Shown here: one piece after another, positions 9,024-17,546 of the stretch
Numbering within the stretch: position 1 is the stretch's first letter
How the letters are laid out: every line of letters begins with the position of its first letter
NCBI GenBank assembly: GCA_039105265.1
Contig: JAPFFF010000001.1
Location: forward strand, 2,356,001-2,420,000
Reading direction: 5' to 3'
Source: Tritrichomonas musculus
Lineage: Eukaryota > Parabasalia > Tritrichomonadida > Tritrichomonadidae
Length of the DNA: 64,000 nucleotides
Translations under genes and position numbers: made by a program
Notes under the pieces: generated by a model
Seen by the model: only the letters and a program-made list of their open reading frames with translations
Told to the model about the DNA's origin: nothing
Databases searched by the model: none

Positions 9024-9796
9024 TTATAAAAATAAACTTTTTAGCAAGGCGACCGTTAACCAACAAATAGCAAATCAATAAACAACTCAATATTTTGCAT
9101 TTTTTGTCATTTATTTATTGTGATCTCCAGGTATGAAAAATTGAATAGGGGGGTAAACAATTTGTCTCAAAAATATCTTGAAAATTATTGAACCTTTTAT
9201 GAATATTTTAATAAATATAATCTTTATTATTAAAAATATAAATAATATTATAATATAAAAAATAGTTACCTATAAATTGAAAATTCGAAAAAGTTCAAAA
9301 AAATCGATTTTTGAAAAGTCAGAAATTTGAATATATCTTGGAAAAAATAAAACATTTTTAAAATATTATTAATAATATATTATTTATTCTTTATTTATGA
9401 ATTAATTTTAAAATATAAAGGGAAAATATAAAAATACATTTTTTGACACCCTTTTATTTTTTGCATTTTTTGACAATTCATTTTTAAGATTTCTAATTGT
9501 GATATTTGAATTCTACGTCCTTGAAAACCTTAAAAATATTAAAATCTTTGAAAAAGGTCCATTATTTTCCAAGATATATGTATTTCAAATTTTAAAAAAT
9601 TCAATGGATGAAAAATTGAATATGGGGGTAAACAATTTGTCTCAAAAATATCTTGATAATTATTGAACCTTTTAGGAATATTTTAATAAATATAATCTTT
9701 ATTATTAAAAATATAAACAATATTATAATATAAAGGGAAAATTTTAAAAATACATTTTTTGACACCCCTTTTATTTTTATTGCATTTTCTGACAAT
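9024..9796. repeat. Non-coding spacer with long direct repeats
   Basis: A block of about 130 bp at 9131-9262 (GAAAAATTGAATAGGGGGG, then AAACAATTTGTCTCAAAAAT) recurs at 9607-9738 with few changes. A second block with TACATTTTTTGACACCC and TGCATTTTTTGACAATTC at about 9412-9482 recurs at about 9723-9800. No gene is convincing. The repeats end at the integrase stop codon. Confidence 0.7.
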
Positions 9797-11185
9797 TCAA
9801 ATAGGATCTAATCTATAACGAGGTAATATTTGAGTATTTCCTTTAAGATCTTGTATTAAATATTTACCATTTTGAAAACCTTTTACAAAAAATCTACCAG
9901 GTTGAGTTATTGATCGTCTTTTTTTAAGAGTGTCTTTATTATTATATACAATTACTTCTTGGTTTTCTTTTAAATTATAACCTTTTTGAGCAGAAACATT
10001 ATAATTAGCTTGAGAAATACGTCTACAAATAAAAGTATATAAATCAGAATTATTTTGCATTTGACTAGGGGAAACATTCATACCTGCATATTTTGACAAA
10101 GTTAAGTGTGGGGCATTATTATATTGAACAACTAATTCTTTTAATATTTCAGGGGAGATTTCTCTTTGAACTTCAAAAGCCATATCTCTCAAAGTTCTAA
10201 TAATTCTATCAACTATACCTAATGAAGAATGTAATGGGCTAGTTGTTTGTTTTTCACCTGGTTTTCGTAAAAATGATGGATAATGATAATCATCCATTCT
10301 ATCAACAGGTTCCCATTTAATTTCATTTGAGTTTAAAAAATTAATTGTTTCTTCAGAACAAAAACCTTTTTCACCATCTCCGGTCAATATTTTAGGTTTC
10401 ATTCCTTGTTGAAATAAAGTATTTAAAGCTTTTGTTATTGAAATAGATGTTTTTTGTCCAGCAGTCATAATTTTATTTATATCACCAAAACATTCTCTAC
10501 CTAAAGGAATTGCATATAAATATCGACTATTGGCTTCTATACAAATTAAGTACCCAACATTTTTTTCAAACATAATATCAATTAAATAAGTACCAGGTTC
10601 ACATAATTTATGTAAATAATATTTTTTATTCTTATTAGTTGGAAATTGTTTCTTTTGAACATAATCATCTTCAGAAACATAATTTGGCTCAATAACTTTT
10701 TCAAATTGTTTTAATAATACATGTCTTTTATTTTTATTTCTAAATGCAATATCAGGTACATTTGTTTTACCTTTGAATTCAACTATCATTCCTGGTTGTT
10801 CCATAATTTTTGTAATATATATTTCATACCATTCTTCCATAGTATATTTATCTTTACCTTTTTTCCATCCAGAGGTCAATTTTTCAAATTCAGGAAAAGT
10901 ACGAATATTTTCATTATGCAAATTATTAATTACATGGTTCTCAATTTTTTCTTCAAAACTTAATTCATCATCAGGAATTTTTTCATCTGTGATTACAGGT
11001 AATGATTCAGATAATACTTTTCGAAATTCTGAATAAGCATTATAAATTTGTTCAAATTCATCATCAGTTACAAAATCTTTTTGATATCCTTTATAATTTC
11101 TAGCTTCATTTGGCATTATTAATTTCTTTTGATAAGCTTTCTTTTCTAAATAATTCATTAATTTTTCACCTTCTGACGATAACAT
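9797..11185 (-). CDS. Polinton integrase (retroviral-type rve family)
   Basis: The 462-residue protein would join the element's ends to target DNA in the nucleus. An N-terminal helical region (1-190) is followed by the rve core. Acidic catalytic positions are seen in GTYLIDIMFEKNVGYL (about 198), ILTGDGEKGFC (about 270) and SSLGIVDRIIRTLRDM (about 321), the form usual for trichomonad Mavericks. The C-terminal 70 residues (PGRFFVKGFQNGKYLIQDL) look like the small beta-rich DNA- or chromatin-binding tail. The gene diverges from the coiled-coil gene at 11238, sharing a 52-bp intergenic region with one AGCGGTTTTGACA box. Confidence 0.93.
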   Translation of the reverse strand: MLSSEGEKLMNYLEKKAYQKKLIMPNEARNYKGYQKDFVTDDEFEQIYNAYSEFRKVLSESLPVITDEKIPDDELSFEEKIENHVINNLHNENIRTFPEFEKLTSGWKKGKDKYTMEEWYEIYITKIMEQPGMIVEFKGKTNVPDIAFRNKNKRHVLLKQFEKVIEPNYVSEDDYVQKKQFPTNKNKKYYLHKLCEPGTYLIDIMFEKNVGYLICIEANSRYLYAIPLGRECFGDINKIMTAGQKTSISITKALNTLFQQGMKPKILTGDGEKGFCSEETINFLNSNEIKWEPVDRMDDYHYPSFLRKPGEKQTTSPLHSSLGIVDRIIRTLRDMAFEVQREISPEILKELVVQYNNAPHLTLSKYAGMNVSPSQMQNNSDLYTFICRRISQANYNVSAQKGYNLKENQEVIVYNNKDTLKKRRSITQPGRFFVKGFQNGKYLIQDLKGNTQILPRYRLDPI

Positions 11186-11199
11186 TTAAATTTCAATAA

Positions 11200-11232
11200 A
11201 GAGCGGTTTTGACACTTCACTTTTATTTTTTG
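11200..11232 (+). promoter_or_regulatory. Early promoter, AGCGGTTTTGACA box plus initiator
   Basis: AGCGGTTTTGACA is followed by CTTCACTTTTATTTT and the ATG of the gene at 11238. The TCACTTTT part fits the trichomonad initiator. The box may serve the divergent integrase too. Confidence 0.7.
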
Positions 11233-11237
11233 TTTTC

Positions 11238-11915
11238 ATGGCTGAACGTACTTATTGGGAAGAACAATTAGAGCTCGTGAGAAAACAATATCAAGATGTA
11301 CATGAAAAATGGTTCAAGCTAATGTCTTCAAACATGACTGAAGAAGCAGATCCACTCAAAGACGAAGAAAGTATTCTCTTTGACGAAATAATGGAAATAA
11401 GACAAAATATTGCTGCAGTAAGAAGTCAAGAAATGTCGGAAAGTTCCTCTTTGGAAGAACAATTAGTAGCAGTGAGAAAACAATATCAAGAAGTACCAAT
11501 TCGTTTACACTTTGATTTCAACGAAATCAGGAATGAAGAACAAAAACAACTCAAAGACAAAGAAGATCAACTCTTAACAGAAATGGATTTTATCAGGCAA
11601 CTAATTGCTGCAGCAAGAGTTCGAGAAATGTCTGATAGTTTCTCTTTGGAAGAACAATTAGTGGCAGTGAGACAACAAAAAAAAGAAATTGACAAATGTA
11701 TTAAAGCCACTGGTTACAAGGAAATTTGGGATTTGCCAAAAAAATTTGGCAAAGAAGTTTTTCAGAAAGAATTGATACGTAACGAAGAAATAAAGCAGAA
11801 TAATAGTCAACTCTGGGATGAAGCCTGTATTCTTTCATTTCAAAAGGAAATAATCCAAAAAAATATTGCTGAAGCAAGAGTTAAAAAAATGGAAGAAAAA
11901 AGACCAAAAAGCTAA
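11238..11915 (+). CDS. Polinton gene, coiled-coil protein with three internal repeats
   Basis: Not recognised. The 225-residue protein contains three related units of about 70-75 residues. They begin YWEEQLELVRKQYQDV, SLEEQLVAVRKQYQEV and SLEEQLVAVRQQKKEI, and end in IAAVRSQEM, IAAARVREM and IAEARVKKM. Charge pattern and lack of Pro/Gly indicate long helices. The units grew by internal duplication. Two shorter coiled-coil genes with copies of the same promoter follow directly. Confidence 0.8.
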   Translation: MAERTYWEEQLELVRKQYQDVHEKWFKLMSSNMTEEADPLKDEESILFDEIMEIRQNIAAVRSQEMSESSSLEEQLVAVRKQYQEVPIRLHFDFNEIRNEEQKQLKDKEDQLLTEMDFIRQLIAAARVREMSDSFSLEEQLVAVRQQKKEIDKCIKATGYKEIWDLPKKFGKEVFQKELIRNEEIKQNNSQLWDEACILSFQKEIIQKNIAEARVKKMEEKRPKS

Positions 11916-11928
11916 ACTTTAAATAAAA

Positions 11929-11958
11929 AGCAGTTTTGACACTTCACTTTTATTTTTG
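11929..11958 (+). promoter_or_regulatory. Early promoter copy
   Basis: GCAGTTTTGACACTTCACTT followed by a T-rich tract and ATG at 11964. Nearly identical to the copy before 11238. Confidence 0.7.
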
Positions 11959-11963
11959 TATTT

Positions 11964-12224
11964 ATGACTGCGATTGAAATATCTCAAGGAAAATTGGAAG
12001 AAAAATTAATAAGTCTTCGAGAAGAATGGAAAGAAAAATGGAAACAAATAAGAAGAATTCAAAAAAATGCACCTCATTACACAAATGAGGATGCAATTAT
12101 AATTTATGATGAATCCAAATTATCGATGGATGATCAAGAAGAATTGGAACGATTACGAAGAGAAAGAGACCGACTCCGATATCAAATGAAAGAAATTCAA
12201 GAACGATTAAGAGAAATTAAATAA
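11964..12224 (+). CDS. Polinton gene, short coiled-coil protein
   Basis: Not recognised. The 86-residue protein starts MTAIEISQGKLEEKLIS and is almost all charged helix, ending LERLRRERDRLRYQMKEIQ. The end resembles the next gene (LRRERDKVEKEIELLR), so the two are likely paralogs made by tandem duplication together with their promoter. A dimerising accessory or DNA-associated role is possible but not shown. Confidence 0.75.
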   Translation: MTAIEISQGKLEEKLISLREEWKEKWKQIRRIQKNAPHYTNEDAIIIYDESKLSMDDQEELERLRRERDRLRYQMKEIQERLREIK

Positions 12225-12227
12225 AAA

Positions 12228-12257
12228 AGCAGTTTTGACACTTCACTTTTATTTTTG
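12228..12257 (+). promoter_or_regulatory. Early promoter copy
   Basis: AGCAGTTTTGACACTTCACT, a T-rich tract, then the ATG at 12263. This is the third copy in 1.1 kb. Confidence 0.7.
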
Positions 12258-12262
12258 TTTTC

Positions 12263-12460
12263 ATGTCTAAATTGCAAGAAGCTTACGAGAAATGGGATAT
12301 CTTAGATGAACAAATAAATGACATCGAAAAAAAGGCAGGGATTATTGGTAATCAAAGGGTTTATGATGATAAAGATTTTAGAAAATTAATGGATTTACGA
12401 AGAGAAAGAGACAAAGTAGAAAAAGAAATTGAACTTTTAAGAAAAGAATTAAATAAATAA
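12263..12460 (+). CDS. Polinton gene, very short coiled-coil protein
   Basis: Not recognised. The 65-residue protein starts MSKLQEAYEKWDILDEQ and is a single predicted coiled coil with a LRRERDKVEKEIELLR end like that of the gene before it. It ends 3 bp from the stop of the convergent helicase gene. Confidence 0.7.
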   Translation: MSKLQEAYEKWDILDEQINDIEKKAGIIGNQRVYDDKDFRKLMDLRRERDKVEKEIELLRKELNK

Positions 12461-12463
12461 AAG

Positions 12464-14167
12464 TTACCTTAATCTATATTTCTTATCATTATTATTGAAT
12501 GAGCAGTATTGTAAAATTTTTTGGTGAAATTCTTGATAAGTTATGGATCTGAAATTTTTTGCTTTTGCCCATTTTTTAAATTCAGTCCAGGCTTCAAAAG
12601 CTACATAACCATTTCTGAATTTTTGTAAGTTTTCCTCAATAAATAATTTTTCAGGAGATTTTGAAAAGTTCATTAAATTCATTCTTGCCTCAGTTGTAGG
12701 AAATTGTGCTGGATAGAAATTTGATAAATCAACAGTCAAGAAAAAAGTAATTAAATTGTTTTTGAAATCGTCCCTCTTAATTAGATTACGTAAAGGTTGA
12801 AAATAGTCTTGACCTTTCATTGGATAACAATTTGTAACAACAAATCTTCTATCGTCTTCATCAATTCGAATAGGAGCAGGATTGTTTGTTAAGAAGATGA
12901 AATTGGCAACATTTTCTTTAGATTCAGGATTTCTATGTTTTCCCTCAATAGGAGCGAATCTTTCTGTGATTAACGTTTTTAATCTTTCATGTTGTTTAAG
13001 ATATTTTCGATCGTTTTTATTAATATCTTCCTTTTCTGAACATACCAATAATTTTTTGTTTAAGATTTGTAAATTAAAATTGCTTGTAATATTATCAAAG
13101 TTTGCATTTGGATCAGAATATTCACCTAAAAGTTGACAAAGAACATTAGTAAATGTATTTTTCCCACAACCCTGTATACCAATAAGAACTAATGCAGTAC
13201 CTGTTTTACCATCTGGATGTTGAAAAATAAATGAAATCCATTTTATGATATAATCATATAATTCTTCATTAGAATTTGCAATAACTCTAAAAATATGATC
13301 CAAATATGGTTGAATCACATTTTGTGTACAAAGAATTAATCTTGAATAAGGATACCAATGAAAATATGAAAAAATGTTTGGATCTTCGGAATAGAATTTC
13401 ATTGATTCATAAGTAATGAAATCCATATTCTTCCCAAAGGAAACAACATCAAATGCAGTAATTGCTTTCTTTGTATTTTTACCAACTTTTGAATACCCTA
13501 ATTTAATATTTTTCAATATTGGCGCAAATTGAGTAGGATTTAACATTTCTAACGTATTTGATTGTTTAATTATGAAGATATTGTCTAGTTGAATATAACA
13601 ACAAACTTTTTTGAAATCAGTAAAGAAATCCCCAACACGAATTCCAGTAGAAGAATATTTTCTTTCATAATTCTTATTTTTAAATGAGATTATTGAACAA
13701 TTTTCACCAAAATCAATTTGAACAAATTGGTTAATTGTATTATTGAAATATTTCTCCCAAATAACATTTCTTTGAGATTCTGAGAGTGCATTCAAAATTG
13801 GGAAGATCCAATGATTTGAAACTTCTGGATGATTTTCTTGACTACCAATTGCTTGAAGATCTTGTTCAGAATTATCTTGATTTGAAAGATACCAATTTTT
13901 CACAATATTGTACAAATGGTTTGAATTATATGGAGAACGAAATATATATTTGATAGAAGTTGTTAAATTTTCAAGTGTTGGTTCAAATAAATTTAATAAT
14001 CCAACAACATCATCAGGAAACAATTGAATGAGATTTGTATTTATTTGAAAATCACGATCATGAAACTCTTGACCTTGATATTGAGGAAAGACATTCTCAT
14101 TTATATTTTCCATTTGTCTAGCTTCGGGAATTAAGAAATCATCAGAGAGGAGGGTTGGTTGATTCAT
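12464..14167 (-). CDS. Polinton SF3 (D5-like) helicase-primase type ATPase
   Basis: The 567-residue protein probably unwinds DNA for replication of the element. The start at 14167 (MNQPTLLSDDFL) is chosen because the early promoter box and T-rich initiator lie between it and the next upstream ATG. A Walker A motif GIQGCGKNTF lies near residue 326, followed by KLLVCSEKED (about 372) and the SF3 signature FIFLTNNPAP then DEDDRRFVV (about 421-440). The N-terminal 300 residues are unassigned. This lineage of helicase is shared with poxvirus D5 and with many large DNA viruses; in Polintons a helicase is common but not universal. It diverges from the gene at 14218. Confidence 0.9.
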   Translation of the reverse strand: MNQPTLLSDDFLIPEARQMENINENVFPQYQGQEFHDRDFQINTNLIQLFPDDVVGLLNLFEPTLENLTTSIKYIFRSPYNSNHLYNIVKNWYLSNQDNSEQDLQAIGSQENHPEVSNHWIFPILNALSESQRNVIWEKYFNNTINQFVQIDFGENCSIISFKNKNYERKYSSTGIRVGDFFTDFKKVCCYIQLDNIFIIKQSNTLEMLNPTQFAPILKNIKLGYSKVGKNTKKAITAFDVVSFGKNMDFITYESMKFYSEDPNIFSYFHWYPYSRLILCTQNVIQPYLDHIFRVIANSNEELYDYIIKWISFIFQHPDGKTGTALVLIGIQGCGKNTFTNVLCQLLGEYSDPNANFDNITSNFNLQILNKKLLVCSEKEDINKNDRKYLKQHERLKTLITERFAPIEGKHRNPESKENVANFIFLTNNPAPIRIDEDDRRFVVTNCYPMKGQDYFQPLRNLIKRDDFKNNLITFFLTVDLSNFYPAQFPTTEARMNLMNFSKSPEKLFIEENLQKFRNGYVAFEAWTEFKKWAKAKNFRSITYQEFHQKILQYCSFNNNDKKYRLR

Positions 14168-14217
14168 CGATACAAAAATAAAAGTGACTGTCAAAACCGT
14201 TATTCATTTTTTAATTA
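14168..14217. promoter_or_regulatory. Divergent early promoter (helicase and 14218 gene)
   Basis: On the minus strand AACGGTTTTGACAGTCACTT precedes a T-rich tract and the helicase start. On the plus strand CCGTTATTCATTTTTT precedes the ATG at 14218. One AACGG/CCGTT box is central to both. Confidence 0.7.
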
Positions 14218-14760
14218 ATGTCAAGTGATAATGAATTACCTCTACACTATTCAACTGGGGGTTCACCTCAATATCAATTATCACCAAACATGCAAAATTT
14301 AAATAATAGTTTTCAAAACTTTGTTGTCAATAATGAAATTGATGAATGGGAAATCGACCGTGATTTTAATGAACCTCAACCAATAAATACATCAACGTCT
14401 CCAAATGAAGAAGAATTTTATGCAGGAATCAATCAAATAGTAGAAAAACAATTAGAAGAACATCCAGCAAATCCAAACCGTCACGGAAATCCAAGACCAC
14501 CAGATTGGGGAGATGAATTGGAGACAAGACTCAACAAAAGAGATGATTTCGAGAACTTTTTAAAAATTCTTGATAAAAATAGAGAATATCCAATTGATGA
14601 AATTGTCCATTTATACAATCAATTTTTTCATTTGACTATTTCTAAAAAAAGTTTTGGTCAATATAAATTGGTAAAAGAGAATTTCAAAACCAAAAGAAAA
14701 TATAAATTAGGTGAACAAAAAACTTGGTATAAATTACGAACAACTCCTAAAAAATTTTAA
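14218..14760 (+). CDS. Polinton gene, unknown protein, divergent from the helicase
   Basis: Not recognised. The 180-residue protein has a Ser/Asn/Gln-rich N-terminal half (MSSDNELPLHYSTGG). A more folded C-terminal half follows, with DDFENFLKILDKNREYPIDE, VHLYNQFFHLTISKKSF and a basic tail. The basic end and pairing with the helicase gene would suit a DNA-binding replication partner. That is inference. Confidence 0.7.
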   Translation: MSSDNELPLHYSTGGSPQYQLSPNMQNLNNSFQNFVVNNEIDEWEIDRDFNEPQPINTSTSPNEEEFYAGINQIVEKQLEEHPANPNRHGNPRPPDWGDELETRLNKRDDFENFLKILDKNREYPIDEIVHLYNQFFHLTISKKSFGQYKLVKENFKTKRKYKLGEQKTWYKLRTTPKKF

Positions 14761-14761
14761 A

Positions 14762-14826
14762 CTTGCGTTTGACAAACTTTTGACCTTCGTTTGACCTACG
14801 TTTGACAAACGTTTGACATGCGCAAG
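14762..14826. repeat. Five TTTGAC boxes at an exact 11-bp period, flanked by CTTGCG/CGCAAG
   Basis: TTTGAC starts at 14768, 14779, 14790, 14801 and 14812, mostly as CGTTTGAC. CTTGCG (14762-14767) and CGCAAG (14821-14826) close the array as an inverted repeat. The boxes share TTTGAC with the early promoter box. The array may be an operator or a replication-protein binding site; function is inferred only. Confidence 0.75.
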
Positions 14827-14890
14827 CTAAAAATTTTCACTCACAAAAAGTTTAATAAAAATTTTAATTCAAAAAGTTCATTTTTTATAA

Positions 14891-15154
14891 ATGCAGGGCC
14901 AACAAAGTTTACCTAGTGAAAAACAAAAAGAATTAATAAATTTATTAAAATTCACTAGAGGTGAAATTGAAAAAACTTGTGATCAAATGATCAAAATGAC
15001 TGAGGAATTCTTTGATCAAGAAATTGATTTAAAAAATGATTCTCGTCCAGAGAGACAAGAACAATTACATTCTTTACTAATAACAGTTGGGATTTTAGCA
15101 ACTTCCAACAGAGAGAATTTCCAAAAATTGGAAGAAACGTTAAAGAATAAATAA
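14891..15154 (+). CDS. Polinton gene, small helical protein
   Basis: Not recognised. The 87-residue protein starts MQGQQSLPSEKQKEL and is predicted all-helical with an amphipathic pattern (LLKFTRGEIEKTCDQMIKM). It has no Cys-based or catalytic motif. Its promoter has only the TTCATTTTTTATAA initiator, but the five-box TTTGAC array lies 65 bp upstream and may replace the usual AACGG box. Confidence 0.7.
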   Translation: MQGQQSLPSEKQKELINLLKFTRGEIEKTCDQMIKMTEEFFDQEIDLKNDSRPERQEQLHSLLITVGILATSNRENFQKLEETLKNK

Positions 15155-15157
15155 ACA

Positions 15158-15186
15158 TAACCGTTTTTTAACCGCTTTCATTTTTA
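15158..15186 (+). promoter_or_regulatory. Early promoter variant with two Myb-like boxes
   Basis: AACCGTTTTTTAACCGCTTT followed by CATTTTTATTT and ATG at 15190. Two AACCG boxes stand 12 bp apart. The same double form serves the membrane protein gene that starts at 16843. Confidence 0.6.
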
Positions 15187-15189
15187 TTT

Positions 15190-15450
15190 ATGACTGTTAC
15201 TGAACAAGACCTTGAATTAGAATTTAGAAAATTGTTCAAAAATGATATCGTGTCTGATTTCCGACATTTAAAGTTATTTTTCATGTTCAAATTAAATGTT
15301 ATGATCAATGATCTTGAAAATAACAATCTTGATCGATTTAAGAAAGAAATTCATAACACACCATTTGTTTTCACAACAATGATTGAACATGATTTCTTTA
15401 ATAAGATTCAAATCTACAATTCAAGAGAGAAAATTTTAACTACTCCTTAA
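15190..15450 (+). CDS. Polinton gene, small helical protein
   Basis: Not recognised. The 86-residue protein (MTVTEQDLELEFRKLFK) is helical, with mixed charge and a hydrophobic centre (DFRHLKLFFMFKLNVMIND). It is one of a run of short early-type genes between the helicase and the polymerase. Confidence 0.7.
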   Translation: MTVTEQDLELEFRKLFKNDIVSDFRHLKLFFMFKLNVMINDLENNNLDRFKKEIHNTPFVFTTMIEHDFFNKIQIYNSREKILTTP

Positions 15451-15496
15451 TAAATAAAAAAGAGATTAATTCAATTAAATTTGTTTATTTAATTTT

Positions 15497-16843
15497 TTAA
15501 AGTCCAACTGAGTCAGAGTCTGAATGAAAATTTTCAGTTTGAAATTTGGTTTGATTTTTGTAAAAGATAATTCCAAGAGCAAGAATCATGAGAATTAGTA
15601 ATGGAATAGATACAGATAAACCTATTATTTTTGATACATTCTTTTGTTCAATATCTGATGGAGAGAATTGATATGAGAAATTGAAAAAATAGGATTCAGA
15701 GAATTGATCTGATATAGTGAATTGAAAAGATGGTGAACGTGATGGTGAAAGAGATGGTGAAAATGATGGAGATAAAGATGGACTAAATGTTGGAGATAAA
15801 GATGGACTAAATGATGGAGATAAAGATGGTGAACGTGATGGTGAAAATGATGGGTGGAATGTTGGTGAAAGAGATGGGCGATTTGTTGGTGAACGTGATG
15901 GTGAAAGAGATGGGCGATTTGTTGGTGAACGTGATGGTGAAAATGATGGGCGATTTGTTGGTGAACGTGATGGTGAAAGAGATGGCGAAAGAGATGGTGA
16001 AAATGATGGTGTTTGAATTGGAGGATCTTTGAGATAGAATAACCCACGTAATCCGATTTCATTATGTTGAATAGTAATTAATAATGTTGTATCAATTGGT
16101 GAGAATGTTGGTGATTCATAAGCAATCAAAAAAGGTTTATTATTTGGTAACTTTTTTTCAGGAAAGAGATAATGTTCTGAATTCCATAAAAGATCACCTT
16201 GGTAAAAAGAATTTGAATTCATAACAATTATCCAAAATTTAGAACCATAAAATGTTATCTTTTTGACTCCTTCTGAAGAACCAGAAACAAAACATCTATG
16301 GTATGGATTGTTCACATTTGATGGATCATCATCTTTATCTAGCCAATTTCCACTTACAATTTCCCAGTCATTACATGGAATATATTCAGCATTATCAGGT
16401 ATTCCTTCAATTGCTGGAGATAAAGATTCATGTCTTAAATATGCAATACCTCGAAATAGGGTGCTTCTATGTTGTTGAACATTAATAATAATATTTGTTA
16501 GCATTTGGGGAAATTCATTTGATTCAAAAACAATTATCCAATCTTGATCAACGTTGGAATATTCATTAATGAGATATTTTTGAGAATTCCATAAAAGTTC
16601 GGCCTCATCATGACGGGTAGAAATTTTTCCAATGATCCAAAATTTCCTGGCAGTAAATGATTGTTTAAGTGTTAAATTGTTTGTTGTTGCATAATTTGTC
16701 CAACATGATAAGTCATCATTTGGTATAACTGATTTCCATTCTCCATTAACAATTTCCCAATCAAAACAAGAAATCCATTCAGCATCATCAGGTATTCCTT
16801 CAATTGATGGGCGATTAATGAGTATCAAAAAGATAACGAACAT
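15497..16843 (-). CDS. Polinton-encoded type I membrane protein with a mucin-like Ser/Pro stalk
   Basis: The 448-residue protein opens with a short signal-like stretch (MFVIFLILINRPS). Two related domains of about 130 residues follow, each beginning EGIPD(D/N)AE and containing KFWII and LLWNS(Q/E). Residues about 285-375 are a low-complexity stalk of SPSxSPS and SPTNRPS units, likely O-glycosylated. One membrane segment (IIGLSVSIPLLILMIL) lies at about 401-424, and a 24-residue acidic tail ends the protein. The paired domains plus stalk are the plan of a cell-surface or envelope receptor-binding protein. Its promoter is of the early double-box type, so it may be displayed on the infected cell rather than built into a capsid; this is inference. 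Family not recognised. Confidence 0.85.
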   Translation of the reverse strand: MFVIFLILINRPSIEGIPDDAEWISCFDWEIVNGEWKSVIPNDDLSCWTNYATTNNLTLKQSFTARKFWIIGKISTRHDEAELLWNSQKYLINEYSNVDQDWIIVFESNEFPQMLTNIIINVQQHRSTLFRGIAYLRHESLSPAIEGIPDNAEYIPCNDWEIVSGNWLDKDDDPSNVNNPYHRCFVSGSSEGVKKITFYGSKFWIIVMNSNSFYQGDLLWNSEHYLFPEKKLPNNKPFLIAYESPTFSPIDTTLLITIQHNEIGLRGLFYLKDPPIQTPSFSPSLSPSLSPSRSPTNRPSFSPSRSPTNRPSLSPSRSPTNRPSLSPTFHPSFSPSRSPSLSPSFSPSLSPTFSPSLSPSFSPSLSPSRSPSFQFTISDQFSESYFFNFSYQFSPSDIEQKNVSKIIGLSVSIPLLILMILALGIIFYKNQTKFQTENFHSDSDSVGL

Positions 16844-16894
16844 TTAATAAAAATGAAAGCGGTTAAAACGGTTATGTCAGACCATTTTTTATTA
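16844..16894. promoter_or_regulatory. Divergent early promoter
   Basis: The minus strand reads AACCGTTTTAACCGCTTTCA before the start at 16843. The plus strand reads AAAACGGTTATGTCAGACCA and a T-rich tract before the ATG at 16895. The same boxes face both ways. Confidence 0.65.
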
Positions 16895-17200
16895 ATGCAA
16901 ACAAGTGATAGTGACGACGGCTGGGATACAATGCATGAATCCATAGAAGAATCAAAAAGTCAAAATGAAATGTTTAAAATGAACATTGGCAGCTTGGAAG
17001 AAACAAGGGAGAAAATAAAAGAAACGATGGATGGCCTACAGGAGATTCTGGTTTCACAAATCAACCTCCAATATCAATTCCAAAAATATCAGAAAGCTCT
17101 CAATAAGAAAATGAATGAAATCAAGAAATTGGTTGATCCGTCTCAACTAGAATTAAAACAAAAATTGGAAGAACTCCAAGAAATAATTAACAAAGGTTAA
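16895..17200 (+). CDS. Polinton gene, coiled-coil protein
   Basis: Not recognised. The frame is open from 16853, but the early promoter box lies inside those 14 codons, so the ATG at 16895 (MQTSDSDDGWDTMHES) is taken. The 101-residue product is an almost uninterrupted coiled coil (LEETREKIKETMDGLQEI, LKQKLEELQEIINKG). Confidence 0.7.
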   Translation: MQTSDSDDGWDTMHESIEESKSQNEMFKMNIGSLEETREKIKETMDGLQEILVSQINLQYQFQKYQKALNKKMNEIKKLVDPSQLELKQKLEELQEIINKG

Positions 17201-17220
17201 ATAAATAAAGAAATAATTTT

Positions 17221-17508
17221 TTACTCTTTCAATATGACTGATAATTTTATTTTTTTCGGTGTGGTTGATTTTTTTTGTTCGATGAAGTTGATTAAGTTTT
17301 GAGTGTTTTGAATTACTTCAGCTTTTTTGGATTCATATTTTTGTTTCTCTTTCTCTAATTCCTCTAGGAAACTTTCATAATCAGGATCATTCTTTAATGA
17401 CAGAATCTCTATTTCAAATTCTTCAACACTATGTATTTGTCTAATTAATTCATCAATTGAACTATTCAAATTTTCTTTGAGTAGATTCAAACTATGAGTA
17501 GGCAACAT
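17221..17508 (-). CDS. Polinton gene, coiled-coil protein
   Basis: Not recognised. The 95-residue protein (MLPTHSLNLLKENLNSS) is mainly two helices with a Lys-rich end (TTPKKIKLSVILKE). It converges with the gene before it and diverges from the next over a shared AACGG box. Confidence 0.7.
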   Translation of the reverse strand: MLPTHSLNLLKENLNSSIDELIRQIHSVEEFEIEILSLKNDPDYESFLEELEKEKQKYESKKAEVIQNTQNLINFIEQKKSTTPKKIKLSVILKE

Positions 17509-17546
17509 TTAAAAAAATGAATAACGGTTTTGACACTTCACTTTTT
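17509..17546. promoter_or_regulatory. Divergent early promoter that decides the start at 17547
   Basis: AACGGTTTTGACACTTCACT and a T-rich tract end at the ATG at 17547. An in-frame ATG at 17517 precedes the box and would put the promoter inside the coding region, so it is rejected as the start. Read the other way, CCGTTATTCATTTTTTTAA serves the gene starting at 17508. Confidence 0.7.

Noticed and set aside
9601-9795. 64-codon minus-strand frame before the integrase stop
   Set aside because: It lies in the repeated AT-rich spacer and has low-complexity Ile/Phe/Lys composition.
14762-14826. CRISPR-like reading of the 11-bp repeat array
   Set aside because: Period and length are far too short and the sequence is in a eukaryotic element; it is an iteron-like array.
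15625-16062. His-rich open frame opposite the membrane protein stalk
   Set aside because: It is the shadow of the SPS repeats read in another frame.
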